Assembly: GCA_028023455.1 (NCBI GenBank)
Contig: JAQFVV010012509.1
Span: 3,776,590-3,840,589 of the forward strand
DNA from: Epiperipatus broadwayi
Taxonomy: Eukaryota > Onychophora > Udeonychophora > Euonychophora > Peripatidae
Length of the DNA stretch: 64,000 nt
Direction: 5' to 3'
Of the stretch, positions 53,933-64,000 are shown piece by piece. The notes below the pieces were generated by a model. The model searched no databases. It was not told where the DNA came from and saw only the letters and a list, made by a program, of their open reading frames with translations. Each line of letters begins with the position of its first letter. The first letter of the stretch is position 1. Made by a program: the position numbers and the translations under genes.

Positions 53933-55345
53933 GCTGCTTTTATTATTCTTAAAATATTCTTCAAACTAACAAAGGTTCAAATGCTGTTATAAAACAAATT
54001 TGAGCATAACAAGAATACATGTAAATAATTATAACAGAAAAACTCTGCAAAGTTCATAATTAGCTGAAGTAAAAAACTTAGAAAGATATTTATAAAATTA
54101 AACACAGTTCTGGCATACAGGATACTAGAGTATTTAACTTCGGTTAAATGCAAACATTATTCAATGATAAAGTGAAAGTTAATTATAATTCATAGCAAAT
54201 GTAATTTGTTATTTTTGTGAGTTGAAGCTGATAAAACAATGTTACATTTTATGAATTTCTTAATTGAAAACAAGTTCTTTTAATTTTTATTTAATGTATA
54301 CTTTTGGGAGATACTCCAGAAAGACAGTGGGGCTAAAAGAAAAAACCTAAGCAGATATTACTTTAGCCATTCTTTATTTAAAATTAACAAATTAAATAAT
54401 TAATACATTAAAAGATAATGAGAACAAGTAAGTAAAGGAAGTTTTAACATGTGGTCAGTTACTTTTATAAGTCGGGTGATATGAAAAAATCAATGATTGA
54501 TCAATTTAGAGCATTAATTAGTGGTAACAATTTGATCTCTAATAAATTTTCAAGGAAAATATTCTAAAAGTAATCTTTTAAAATGAACTGTCTGAATTTT
54601 TAAACATAATTAACCAATACACTTTATTATTTAGTAATAAATTAAAATATGATTATTGTAATACATTAATTTTATCACACTTTTTAAAAGTTCTCAATAT
54701 TTAAAATAATGTTTTTAAAGATAAATTTTTAAACAAAATATTTTAAAATGAATAGTTTTAATTGTTAATTTATTTTAAACAAAAAACTTAATCAATCCAT
54801 TTAAAACTTTTTATTTAAGTCAAAACAAATTTCACACTTGCATGCATAAAACTTGAAAAATTTAAACTATTAATTAGAACTTTTTAAAATAAATTGTAAC
54901 TAAGTATTAGTATTAGATAAGGTTATAAAATATTATTACACTATTTAAAATGTTTGTTTAAAGCAACTTAATTAATAAACATTGCCTAAACTACATTTAG
55001 TTGTATTTTATGCTAAAGATAAGTTATACATTAATAAGAATATTAAAGCTATAATTTTAAAATATTTATAATTACCAAGTTAGCTTGACTTTTACTTTAA
55101 AATAATTAAGCTCTTTTTACTTGATCTTACCATAAAGAAATATTTTAAAACAACAGTTTTATAACTTAATAACATATACTTATTTAATGACTTGCTACAT
55201 TTAATATGCAAACTGACTTATTTTGCAAAAAATAAACAATATAAATGTATATATTTAGATATATCAACATAAGACACAAACATAGTTCTGAATGTAAAAC
55301 TTAAGGTTACAATATCTATTGAGATGGTTATGTGTGTCATGACAA
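53933..55345. other. Intergenic stretch with no supported feature
   Basis: AT-rich; nothing recognised. Confidence 0.6.
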
Positions 55346-55349
55346 ACAA

Positions 55350-55403
55350 CCATATATATATATATATATATATATATTGTGCCATTACAATTTAGTCACT
55401 ATA

Positions 55404-55441
<38 letters not shown>
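55350..55441. repeat. (TA)n tracts
   Basis: Two TA runs (about 55352-55377 and 55398-55440) separated by GTGCCATTACAATTTAGTCAC. Confidence 0.93.
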
Positions 55442-55442
<1 letters not shown>

Positions 55443-56149
55443 TTGAAACAAAAAGTAAAAATAAATACAACCAAAAAATATTGTAGATATTTTCTATATT
55501 ACACTGGAATAACAAGAAAAAAATAATTTTTGAATTTAAAATTTTATTATTATTAAATGACACATTTACAAAGGTTTAATTAATATTTTATTAATTCTGA
55601 TTTTGAAATTAAAACAGGCATGTTTACAATAAATATATTGATAATTATAAAATTTTACTATCTATTTTGATTAATGAAATTTTTTAATTAAAACTTGTAT
55701 AACATATTGTGATAAAAACTTTACAAAGTTGTTTTTGAGAGGATGAAAGTAAATTGAAAAAGTGTCATTAACTTTTTTAATCAAGATAGGGAAAACTTAT
55801 TTTCAATTACTGTTTTTTCCACTTATAAATGATTGAAAAAAAGATTAAGGGGAGTTTTTTTTTAAGTTTTAGACTTATACAGAAACTATGAAAATATAAC
55901 TGAAGGCAAGATAATGCAAGTCCAACTGATGCTATTAGTTCACTGTGGTAAAGTTTAAATTCACAAGAAAAAAACCTCAACTTTTATGTGGTTCATTAAC
56001 CCATATATTTATTGTGTACTAGCCAATATGTCTGAAGTTTATCAAATTCTAGACTAAATGAAGCTGAATGAATGCCAAGTTACCTATATTATACCTTTTC
56101 CAAAGATGACAATAAGCCAGTACTGTTTAGAAGGTACCAGCCTACCCAG

Positions 56150-56220
56150 AAAGTTCATCAACTTGCTGATGAATTAATATATACATCATCAGCTTGCTGA
56201 TGAATTAATTTACACATATA
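56150..56220. repeat. Short tandem duplication
   Basis: CTTGCTGATGAATTAATWTA occurs twice about 38 bp apart, joined by CATCATCAG. Confidence 0.75.
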
Positions 56221-57164
56221 TTGTTTTATCTATATGGAGAGAAGCACAGATATAGGTACTGCATCATATATATATAAAGTACAGCTGGTGAGTTATTTTA
56301 AATAATTTATTGAAGATGACACTTGTAATTTTTAAATTATTTTTTTTAAAGTAAATAACTTTATTCAACAAAGAGTAAAATTTTTTTCCAGTATATTTTA
56401 TTAAGAAAGGAAAATTCCAAAAATCTGTTTAAATTGGGGAACAAAATGCATTCACTGAAGTAGTAAGAATAAGAAAAAAAATTAACACTTGTATTTTATT
56501 TTTAAAATAAAGTAAATAGCAAAATGTCTGAATTTGATTGCTATTAAATATATTCTGGGTGTTATATTTTTTAAATAACTTTTTTATCAAAACACAATAG
56601 TGATCTTGTTATTAAAAAATTAACATTACTCTGATTGATTTGATAGTATGTTTTCAGTATCAACTTTCAGTATGTTCTAAAATTTTGTAAAATATTTAGA
56701 ATTATGTTTTAAAAAAATATACACAATATTGCAAATCAAATTTGAAAATGGTAACAAAAAAAGTATAAAGTGGATGTGTTTTCAAAATAAACCAAAGAAA
56801 TTTTATTAATATTGAACTGGATGCCTTATCTACTTCAAAGATAACCATCACAAAATTAAGACTAACATTTATATTTATAAAGTTTTAAAAATAAAACTGT
56901 ATTTAATAGTTTTGTAAGTTACGTTTTGTGTATTAAGAGTACATGCCAATAATGCACATACTCATTTATATCTTATAATTCTGTGATTTTACTTTTTCAA
57001 TAGGTTTTAGTTTAAAATAATTTTCTTTGGACACTTGTTTTTTTTCATTACAGTAATTAAAGGCAAGCAAAGTTTCTTTTTATGTTGTTGATTTTAATCT
57101 ACTTTTGAAAGCTGAGACTTATTTTCTCATTATTTTTTATTAATTTTGAATAAGATAAGAGCCC

Positions 57165-57275
57165 TGGTCAGATGTTGTTTTAATTAAGATTATGCAGGAG
57201 ATAGAGATTTACCTTGGTCAAGACCTTTTAATTAAAGATTAGGCAGGAGATAACAATTCACATAAATAAACCCAG
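57165..57275. repeat. Imperfect duplication of about 50 bp
   Basis: CCTGGTCAGA..TTTAATTAAGATTA-GCAGGAGATA and CCTTGGTCAAGA..TTTAATTAAAGATTAGGCAGGAGATA are adjacent. The flanks 56.2-57.1 and 57.3-59.3 kb show only AT-rich sequence. Confidence 0.7.
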
Positions 57276-59335
57276 GTTTTAGACTGGATTATTATTCTGC
57301 TTATTCTTATTGTGATTCTAATTCAGAGTGATTCTAATTTTTATATTTGCTAACTGCTCAAGGCAGATTGCCAAAATTGGATTTCTGCATACTGTTAATA
57401 GTATTTACTATTTGCTGTGTTATTAATGACCATCCATTCACCATACCAAAAATACACACCATGAGAAATCTTAACAATATGCCATGCTAAATCAACCCAA
57501 AGATGAACCCTGGAACTCAATAATTGTATCTTCAAAAACAATGACCTAATTGTCTAGTTTAAACACTAATACTAAAATTGCCTTGGATGTTACAGCCTGA
57601 TTACTGAGGACGAAAGATTATCATGATGTACTTAAGCTAGAAATAACCTTGCACACCTCACTGGAATAACTATAGAGACAATTCAAAACCTGAAAGATAA
57701 ATGAACATTTGTATATTGAAACCAGGGCTTAAATCTCTTGTTTAAATATCCATTTTAAAGTCTCAGCTTAATCTAAAAGAAACCTTCACCTATAATCTGA
57801 TGTATAGTCATTTAAATATCTCTAATTATTTTACTATGTATTTTTCTTATGATTTCATGCATTGAAGTCTTAGTTTTAAGACTTTATATTTTAAATTTAT
57901 TTATCTAAGAGTGTATTATGAGTTTAGATTTTAGTTTTAGTTGTTTTCACTTTTCTATTACTAACTATTGATAAATGCTTGGGCAGATATTAGTAGTTTT
58001 TTAACTCATCTATCCTTTATTCTTTCATTATAATTAATTTAGACAATCTTGGTTTGCATTTCCTGCAGACTGCAAATCTTTTGGCTAGTGATTTATCGAG
58101 TATATTGCTCTGTTTTTCCTAAATCATAGAGATTTGTTTTTCCAATGATTCAGATTATGCAATACCATAATCTTTTTTTATCATGCTGGAATCAATTTTG
58201 ATGTCTTTAAATATAACTATTCATGAGTGTTTGCAGGCATTTGACATTGTTATGTTTCAATGTTTCTTTTCTAGGCTAAAGTGTTCATTGACTTCCATGC
58301 AAAATTATTCTCTTTTAAAATCTCTAAATAAAGAAAATCTGGAATTTGTTTATATAAATTGCTAACAGGAAGACATAAATTCCTTCCCATTCTTAGGTAA
58401 GAAAATAAATTTATCTGCCAGAGTGTTTAATGTTATAATACTCTCATACATTTTCTGATAAATTTTCTGGAAAAATCTAAGTCAAACTTTTATATTTTGT
58501 TTGACTAATATTTTAGATTTAATAAACTTTAAAATTATTTCTAATTACTTTGGCTAATATTTGTTTGTGTTATTTTCTCAATTGTCTGAACAATGTTAAA
58601 GATCTTCTCTCCCTAGATCTAGCTGGTTTATCATCATCAACTCTTGATTACTGTAAATTAAATTTTCTAGGTAATTAGTGGCAATTAGTGATGTAGCGGT
58701 GCTCTCAGTGATCAAAAGAAGTGGAGATGTGACCAATACAATATATATAATTATGTATGGTACTCCAAATGGAAAAATAGCTACTAGCATATTGTAAAAT
58801 TTATTTATAAATTTTATCTTTTATTAAATATTGTCACATATGGAGCTCAGAGAAAGAAATATGACTGCTATAATATCTTAAAATTTTCAAATTTTAATGT
58901 TTTTTTTTCTTTATTTACATTTTTCTTTGGATTACATATAATTTTAGAAATATAGTTAAATACATTCATAATTTGTGGCTCCACTGTTTACATTACTTAC
59001 TGTTGGAAATGTTATTATTTCATTTGAGAATTAAGAAAAGTTGTTATAACTATATTGTTCTACAAACTTATACAACATCTTGAGTAGCAATCAAAAATGG
59101 CCATTTTATTATAAGGTTGCAACATTGACAAAGTACTATTGTTTTTTCAACAGTTTTTATTAGCTGGCACACTTAAAAAATCATGGCGGTAGATTTCAAC
59201 TCGATTTAAAAAACAGAGTTTCCAGTTTTTATTTATAAAATATTTTAAAAACTATACAATCCTTTTGAAATATTCATTTAAATATAAATAGTCAATTTGT
59301 AAAGACTGGTAGCTGTGGAATTTAAGTTGGTTAAC

Positions 59336-59620
59336 AGGCAAAAACTCTCCATATCATAGTGCCACCTTGTGCTAACCAGAGTAATCAATGGATGCCAGAA
59401 AACATGTGCATAAAATTGTTATATAGTGCCTACTCATCCAATATCCCCAGACTAGTTTCTGGCATGTGGCATTCATCAGTGAGGAGCCTTGAATCTGAGA
59501 GCATTGCAACCAGATCTTAGGATCTAATGCAACCCTCCACAAGGTGGCACTACTATATGGAGTTTTTGCCTGTTTACTAACAGTTATGTGCTAGCATGAA
59601 ATGGTGATCATGTGATGTTT
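59336..59620. repeat. Fold-back element, family D copy 3 (diverged)
   Basis: The left end GGCAAAAACTCTCCAT and GTGCCACCTTGTG pair with CACAAGGTGGCAC and ATGGAG-TTTTTGCC on the right. The middle keeps TACTCATCCAATATCCCCAG and CAGTGAGGAGCCTT of copy 1 in the opposite sense. It ends with the CTAGCATGAAATGGTGATCATGTGA extension. Confidence 0.85.
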
Positions 59621-60804
59621 AATGGAATTTTAGTTGCTAAGTTATAAGTTCAAATGTTATAAATTTAATATAAAAAAACAGGTATAACTTTAAATAATTT
59701 TTTTTTGTATGTTCATTTTAATTTTGATTGTAAATAAAAAAAACATTTTAACAAAAGATTAACCATCTAACAAACAGGATAACTAAGTCATTGGTGAACA
59801 AGTGAATATAACACTACATCTGCTAGTTTTTAAGAGTGACGGAGATTTTTGTGTGAGATGATATAAAACAACCCTGGAGTTAGTTGTTGATTATTAATGA
59901 TTACTAGCTATTACTAACAAAAGAGAAAATTAGGTATTATAATGTGCTGAACATATGAGTTACTAATATAGCACAAATGATTTCACTACGAAGGAGGAAA
60001 GATGATATCAAGTTTAAATTCAGTTAGCATTAAAACATAACTTATTCTTATCACTCTCAATAGCTTCTAATATATTATTTATCACGTGCATATTGCATTA
60101 AGATTATGTTCTAAGTGCAAAAAACAATTAAGCCATCCATTTTACTGTCTGGAAACATAATTGTTTATGGAGTATTTGATATAGAATCTAGAGAGGTCAT
60201 ATTCTTGTTTGCTATCAGTGCCTAAATAAAATTTGGCCCTGAGTCAATAGCTTGTTTGCAAACAGAAGAATGCTGGTTAAATCTGGAATTTGGCAAACTA
60301 CTGATGGAGAAATGCAGCACTAAAAAGGATATCAAAATCTGTAAAAAGAGAACCAAAACTTAAAGTTTTATTTTGAAAGAAAGAGTTTTTTGTATATTGT
60401 CATAATTGTTGTAAAATTATTTTCTCAAATAAGTGATAATAAACTACAATAAAATGGCTAGAGTCCATTTTCAGTAGTTATCAGTTAAAATATTAATGTA
60501 CCAGTGCAGTATACTTAAGCATAAATATGGGAATATTTATTTTTTATTATTAATATAAATTTATGTATTACAATTTAATTTAAAGGTATTAAACTTTCTG
60601 CACTTGCATCTATGATATCATTTTTCTCAGGTAGATACCAATATCTTTATGTTTAATTATTTATTAGGTTAAAAATTATCATATTAAGTTTAGCTTAAAT
60701 AATATATTTTAAAGTTTAATTAAAGAATAATATATTTATTATTAGTAACCACAATCATATGGAATAATTAATTCCCCCTCTTTTTTCCCCATTTAAAATA
60801 TCTT
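59621..60804. other. Intergenic stretch with no supported feature
   Basis: AT-rich sequence without a gene, RNA or repeat that I can support. Confidence 0.55.
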
Positions 60805-60809
60805 AAGCA

Positions 60810-60821
60810 CATATACTTAAG

Positions 60822-60860
<39 letters not shown>

Positions 60861-60902
60861 TACCTAGTACATATATATATATATATATATTGTACTAGGT
60901 TC
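60810..60902. repeat. Two adjacent (TA)n-centred palindromes
   Basis: TACTTAAGTCA-(TA)n-TATAAGTA is followed by CCTAGTACA-(TA)n-TGTACTAGG. Same architecture as at 46.4 kb, with different arms. Confidence 0.88.
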
Positions 60903-62050
60903 GATACGTTGAAGATCCCACTTACTCTACAGCTTGGCTTAACTGTGTTTAAACCTTATTTTTAATACATTTATAATGTTGTTATTATAGATATTATGTG
61001 AACAAACTGGCAGTTTGAGAAAAGTGGAGAATACTATTGATGGCAGGGCCATCAACAATACCCACGATCAGACTGAGCTATGCAATGCATAACATGATCA
61101 CATTTCCAGAATGTGGCCACCTCGACTGCTAGATTTAAACCCCTAATATCCAAACACTTTATTTGTTTTAGAGTAAACCCCAGGTTACATGTAGTTCCTA
61201 AAAACCAACATGTTCGGACAGTAGTCCCATAATTCAGTGCTCAAAAAACCCCATAACTAGTTCAGTCTACTTTTAATCAATAACAAATTATAGTTTAAAT
61301 TAGTGGCAAAAGAATTGACCGACAAAATAAAGTTTTAAGTTTAAAAGACAGTTTATTTTAATTAACACTAATTATTAAAGTTTAAACTATTTTAGATATT
61401 TTTAATTAACATATACATTTAAAGTACTTATATATGACCACACATTTTAAATACACATAAAAATATAATCTATAATCTAACAATGTTTAATGACAAAGTA
61501 TTAAATATTATGATAAATATTAAATATAAAATATTCAAACCAACATGCACATCAATAGTTCGTTATGTGTCGATAGAATTCCTTTACAACTGACTCTGGA
61601 GGCTTTAGGAATGGCAATGACTACTTTGAATTTATAAATGGAAATAAGAAAGTTATTAAATACCTATGTTTTTGGAGTGTAGAGATGTTGGTTGTTTCCT
61701 TCCTGTGTTTCCAGTGTGTTTCTGAATTGTTTTATTACCAGGTGGTTGGTTTTACACTTCTGCGGAGGATTCCTGTTGATTGATGATCCTGTTTAATTCT
61801 TTTATTAAGGTTGAGGATGGTTATTTATTTTGTGGCACTATTATTATTAAAACAGTAGGTACTCGGGTGGCTCTCACTTATTGGGTGGCTGCTACCTCAT
61901 CTCAGGCAGAGAACTGGTATTTGGATAAGGTTTGAAGTTCATCGTATGTTCTAATGAAGCTATTAATACTGAATGACTGATTGACGAATTGAATTCATAG
62001 ATTGACTGATCGAAACTAAAACTCTTTTCAGTTCTTTAGTATTTTCCAGC
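60903..62050. other. Intergenic stretch, partly less AT-rich
   Basis: 60903-61260 and 61560-62000 are less AT-rich than the surroundings and may be old inserted elements. One perfect short hairpin TTGATGGC-AGG-GCCATCAA lies at about 61036-61054. No coding frame. Confidence 0.45.
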
Positions 62051-62052
62051 TG

Positions 62053-62222
62053 ATGATGTATCATTCTGAAGCCATATCAGTCTGATCTTCAGATCTTTAA
62101 GATAACATCTCCAAGTGTTTTGTGAACAAATGCAATCGCTAAAATTTGTCCACAAATCATGTGGACCTGGCACATTAAAAATCACAAGATCAGACTGATA
62201 TGGCTACAGGGTAATATGTCAT
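62053..62222. repeat. Inverted repeat, about 37-bp arms
   Basis: GATGTATCATTCTGAAGCCA followed by TATCAGTCTGATCT (left) is mirrored by AGATCAGACTGATATGGCTAC and GGGTAATATGTCAT (right). The 95-bp spacer has no frame. Confidence 0.75.
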
Positions 62223-62813
62223 TGGTTGGAAAAAATAAAAAATTAAAAAAAAAGTCCAAAAACTTCATGCATGCACCAAAATAATTTAGAAATTAAAAGT
62301 AATTAAGTGTAAGTTTGATAATTTAATAATTGAAAGTAACTAAGTGTAAATTTTATAATTGTACAAATTTTTTTTTGTAAATTTAAAATAAATAGGCAAA
62401 TAAAAAACCATTTACCCGATTATCTGGCATTATTAATGGTGACCTGGACAATAACTTAAAATGTTCTCTATATTATGAATTTTTATAACAAAAAAAAAAT
62501 CAAAAAAAATGTACTTGCGTTAAAAATTATCTTATCTTTACAACATTTCTGATGGTATTTAACTCAATTATTCATGTTAAAAATATATAAAATAAACAAT
62601 TTGAAAATGTGACTCATTTTTCGACTGAAAATGAGAAAAGTCAGTGCATAGAGCAGTGATGGGTGGGAGGGGGGCTTTTTTGTTTTTGATGGGCCAAAGG
62701 CACGGTCAATATTATGCTCAATTATAAAATACAAAATCATCAACAATGCCAAACATTGTATTACTCTCATAGCTGTAATTTTTATAATTGCAGATTAATT
62801 TTAAAAAAAAATT
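62223..62813. other. Intergenic stretch with no supported feature
   Basis: AT-rich. A 68-codon minus-strand frame at 62564-62770 has no recognisable content. Confidence 0.5.
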
Positions 62814-62821
62814 CTGTATAA

Positions 62822-63176
62822 GAGGGGTCCCCAACCTTTTTACACTTAAGAGCACATTCTATAATACCAGCCAGATGGGAGGCACCATTTATTTTTTAAA
62901 TGTAAATTTATAGTTGGATATTGTTAATAAGACACATAATGTACAAAAAATATTTATTTCAAAAATAAAATTGTAACATATAATTAATGTTTATATTTAG
63001 TATAGTATGCCCTACAATTTGATTACAATATAATACAATAATTTATAAGAAATTTTAAAAAGTAAATTTATTTGTATCAGATAAATAATTTTTTATTGTG
63101 TTCGGATAGTGGTGGGCACACGTAAAATGGTCTGTGGGCACCGTGGTGCCCACAGGCATAGGGTTGGGGATCCTTG
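62822..63176. mobile_element. Non-autonomous hAT-like DNA transposon (355 bp)
   Basis: The termini are inverted over about 15 bp: GAGGGGTCCCCAACC on the left and, as reverse complement, CAAGGATCCCCAACC on the right. The eight bases CTGTATAA flank it on both sides (62814-62821 and 63177-63184), the target duplication length of hAT transposons. The right sub-terminal region has GTGGGCACCGTGGTGCCCAC, a hairpin often seen in hAT-type MITEs. No transposase frame is present, so it needed an enzyme in trans. Confidence 0.9.
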
Positions 63177-63184
63177 CTGTATAA

Positions 63185-64000
63185 TATAATTCAGAAATTA
63201 AAAATAAAATTAATTAATTGTACTTTTTATAATTGCAGAAGAATTTACAAAATAATATACATTAAAATGACATAATTTATTAAAAACAAAAATTAAAATT
63301 ACTTACAAATAGTGTCAATTGTGGTGGACTAGTAGCAAAATCACAAAATACAGACAAATGACAAAATTTTCCAAAGCTCTCTCCGATTTTTAAATCTCGC
63401 AGTTCAAAAAAATCCAAAAATTAGATTAATCATGTCAGTGTCTTGGTTGACATGACAACATTGTCATGTTATGTTGACAATGTTTGCCTGAACAAAAATT
63501 AGTAAGTATAAAATGTCATCGGTTGAATAATACTAAAGTACCATCTTTTCTCAATTGTTCACTCTACACTGTTTTCTAAAACTGCACTGTCCGATAAAAA
63601 TTGACTATTTATACTTAAGACGTGTTGTCATTTTGATATCCCCAGCTATATCTGTTGTTAAGTTCTTTCTTTGTTTTAATTGCATTCCTTTGAGATAAGC
63701 TTTTAATCCTGTTGTTGGAGATATCAATTAGTAGTCATCGCGAACATGTTATTTTTACATTTTTAATTAATAGCCATCGCTGTGTTTTTAAATATAATTT
63801 TCCTTTATTTCATTTTAACATGCACGTATTTATAAAATGTTTACAATGTACATATATATTTTATTAACATGCTCACATTACCTTGTCATTTACACACACA
63901 CATGTATATTTTTATTCTATAATCAACACTAGTTTTATGATGACTTTTTTCTCTTTAATTTAAATAAAAAGAGATTTATATTTTTATTTCAACTAATAAT
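63185..64000. other. Intergenic stretch to the window end with no supported feature
   Basis: AT-rich with small inverted repeats such as TGTCATG-rich sequence at 63435-63480 (GTTGACATGACAACATTGTCATG). No open frame of note. Confidence 0.5.

Noticed and set aside
1-64000. CRISPR array, rRNA genes, bacterial operons
   Set aside because: The tandem repeats present lack unique spacers of constant length, and no rRNA-like or operon-like sequence was seen.

Overview
The window is a strongly AT-rich stretch (roughly a quarter G+C by eye, not counted) of an animal nuclear genome. The signs are GT-AG spliced short exons separated by introns of up to 10 kb, long (TA)n, (ATT)n and GATA microsatellites, decayed non-LTR retrotransposons, tRNA-derived SINE-like copies, fold-back elements and a hAT-type non-autonomous transposon. 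An invertebrate is most likely; I cannot name the group. Nothing looks bacterial: no operons, ribosome binding sites or CRISPR array.

One protein-coding gene dominates. It runs on the + strand from position 333 (probably the start of an internal exon, so the 5' end lies outside the window) to a stop at 49658, in nine exons: 333-965, 3216-3356, 12620-12709, 18052-18195, 27328-27438, 35291-35401, 38649-38769, 39076-39139 and 48947-49658. Joined, they keep one open frame of 708 visible residues. The last three exons encode an alpha/beta-hydrolase of the arylacetamide deacetylase / hormone-sensitive-lipase (AADAC/HSL) family. The oxyanion HGGG, the acid Asp and the catalytic His are present, but the nucleophile Ser of the GDSAGG motif is Glu (GDEIGG), so the protein is probably a pseudoenzyme. 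The first six exons (410 residues) form an unrecognised, charged, mostly helical N-terminal part that starts with nine copies of an eight-residue SEEI-type repeat. All introns in the N-terminal part are phase 0.

The introns are packed with repeats. Intron 2 has a 5'-truncated non-LTR retrotransposon (4.0-6.0 kb), two fold-back elements and a GATA array. Intron 3 has a 22-bp minisatellite and an RTE-like retrotransposon with a (TGA)n tail. Intron 4 has fold-backs, a long (TA)n tract and two CR1/jockey-like elements bounded by (ATT)n tracts. Intron 5 has fold-backs and a roughly 385-bp tandem array. Intron 6 has a SINE-like copy and a (TTA)n tract between direct repeats. Intron 8 has a probable solo LTR and double (TA)n palindromes.

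The 14 kb downstream of the gene (49.75-64 kb) has no supported coding gene. It holds three copies of one fold-back family, a SINE-like copy, more (TA)n palindromes and a 355-bp hAT-like element with an 8-bp target duplication. The retrotransposon reading frames are all truncated or frameshifted and are described as relics.
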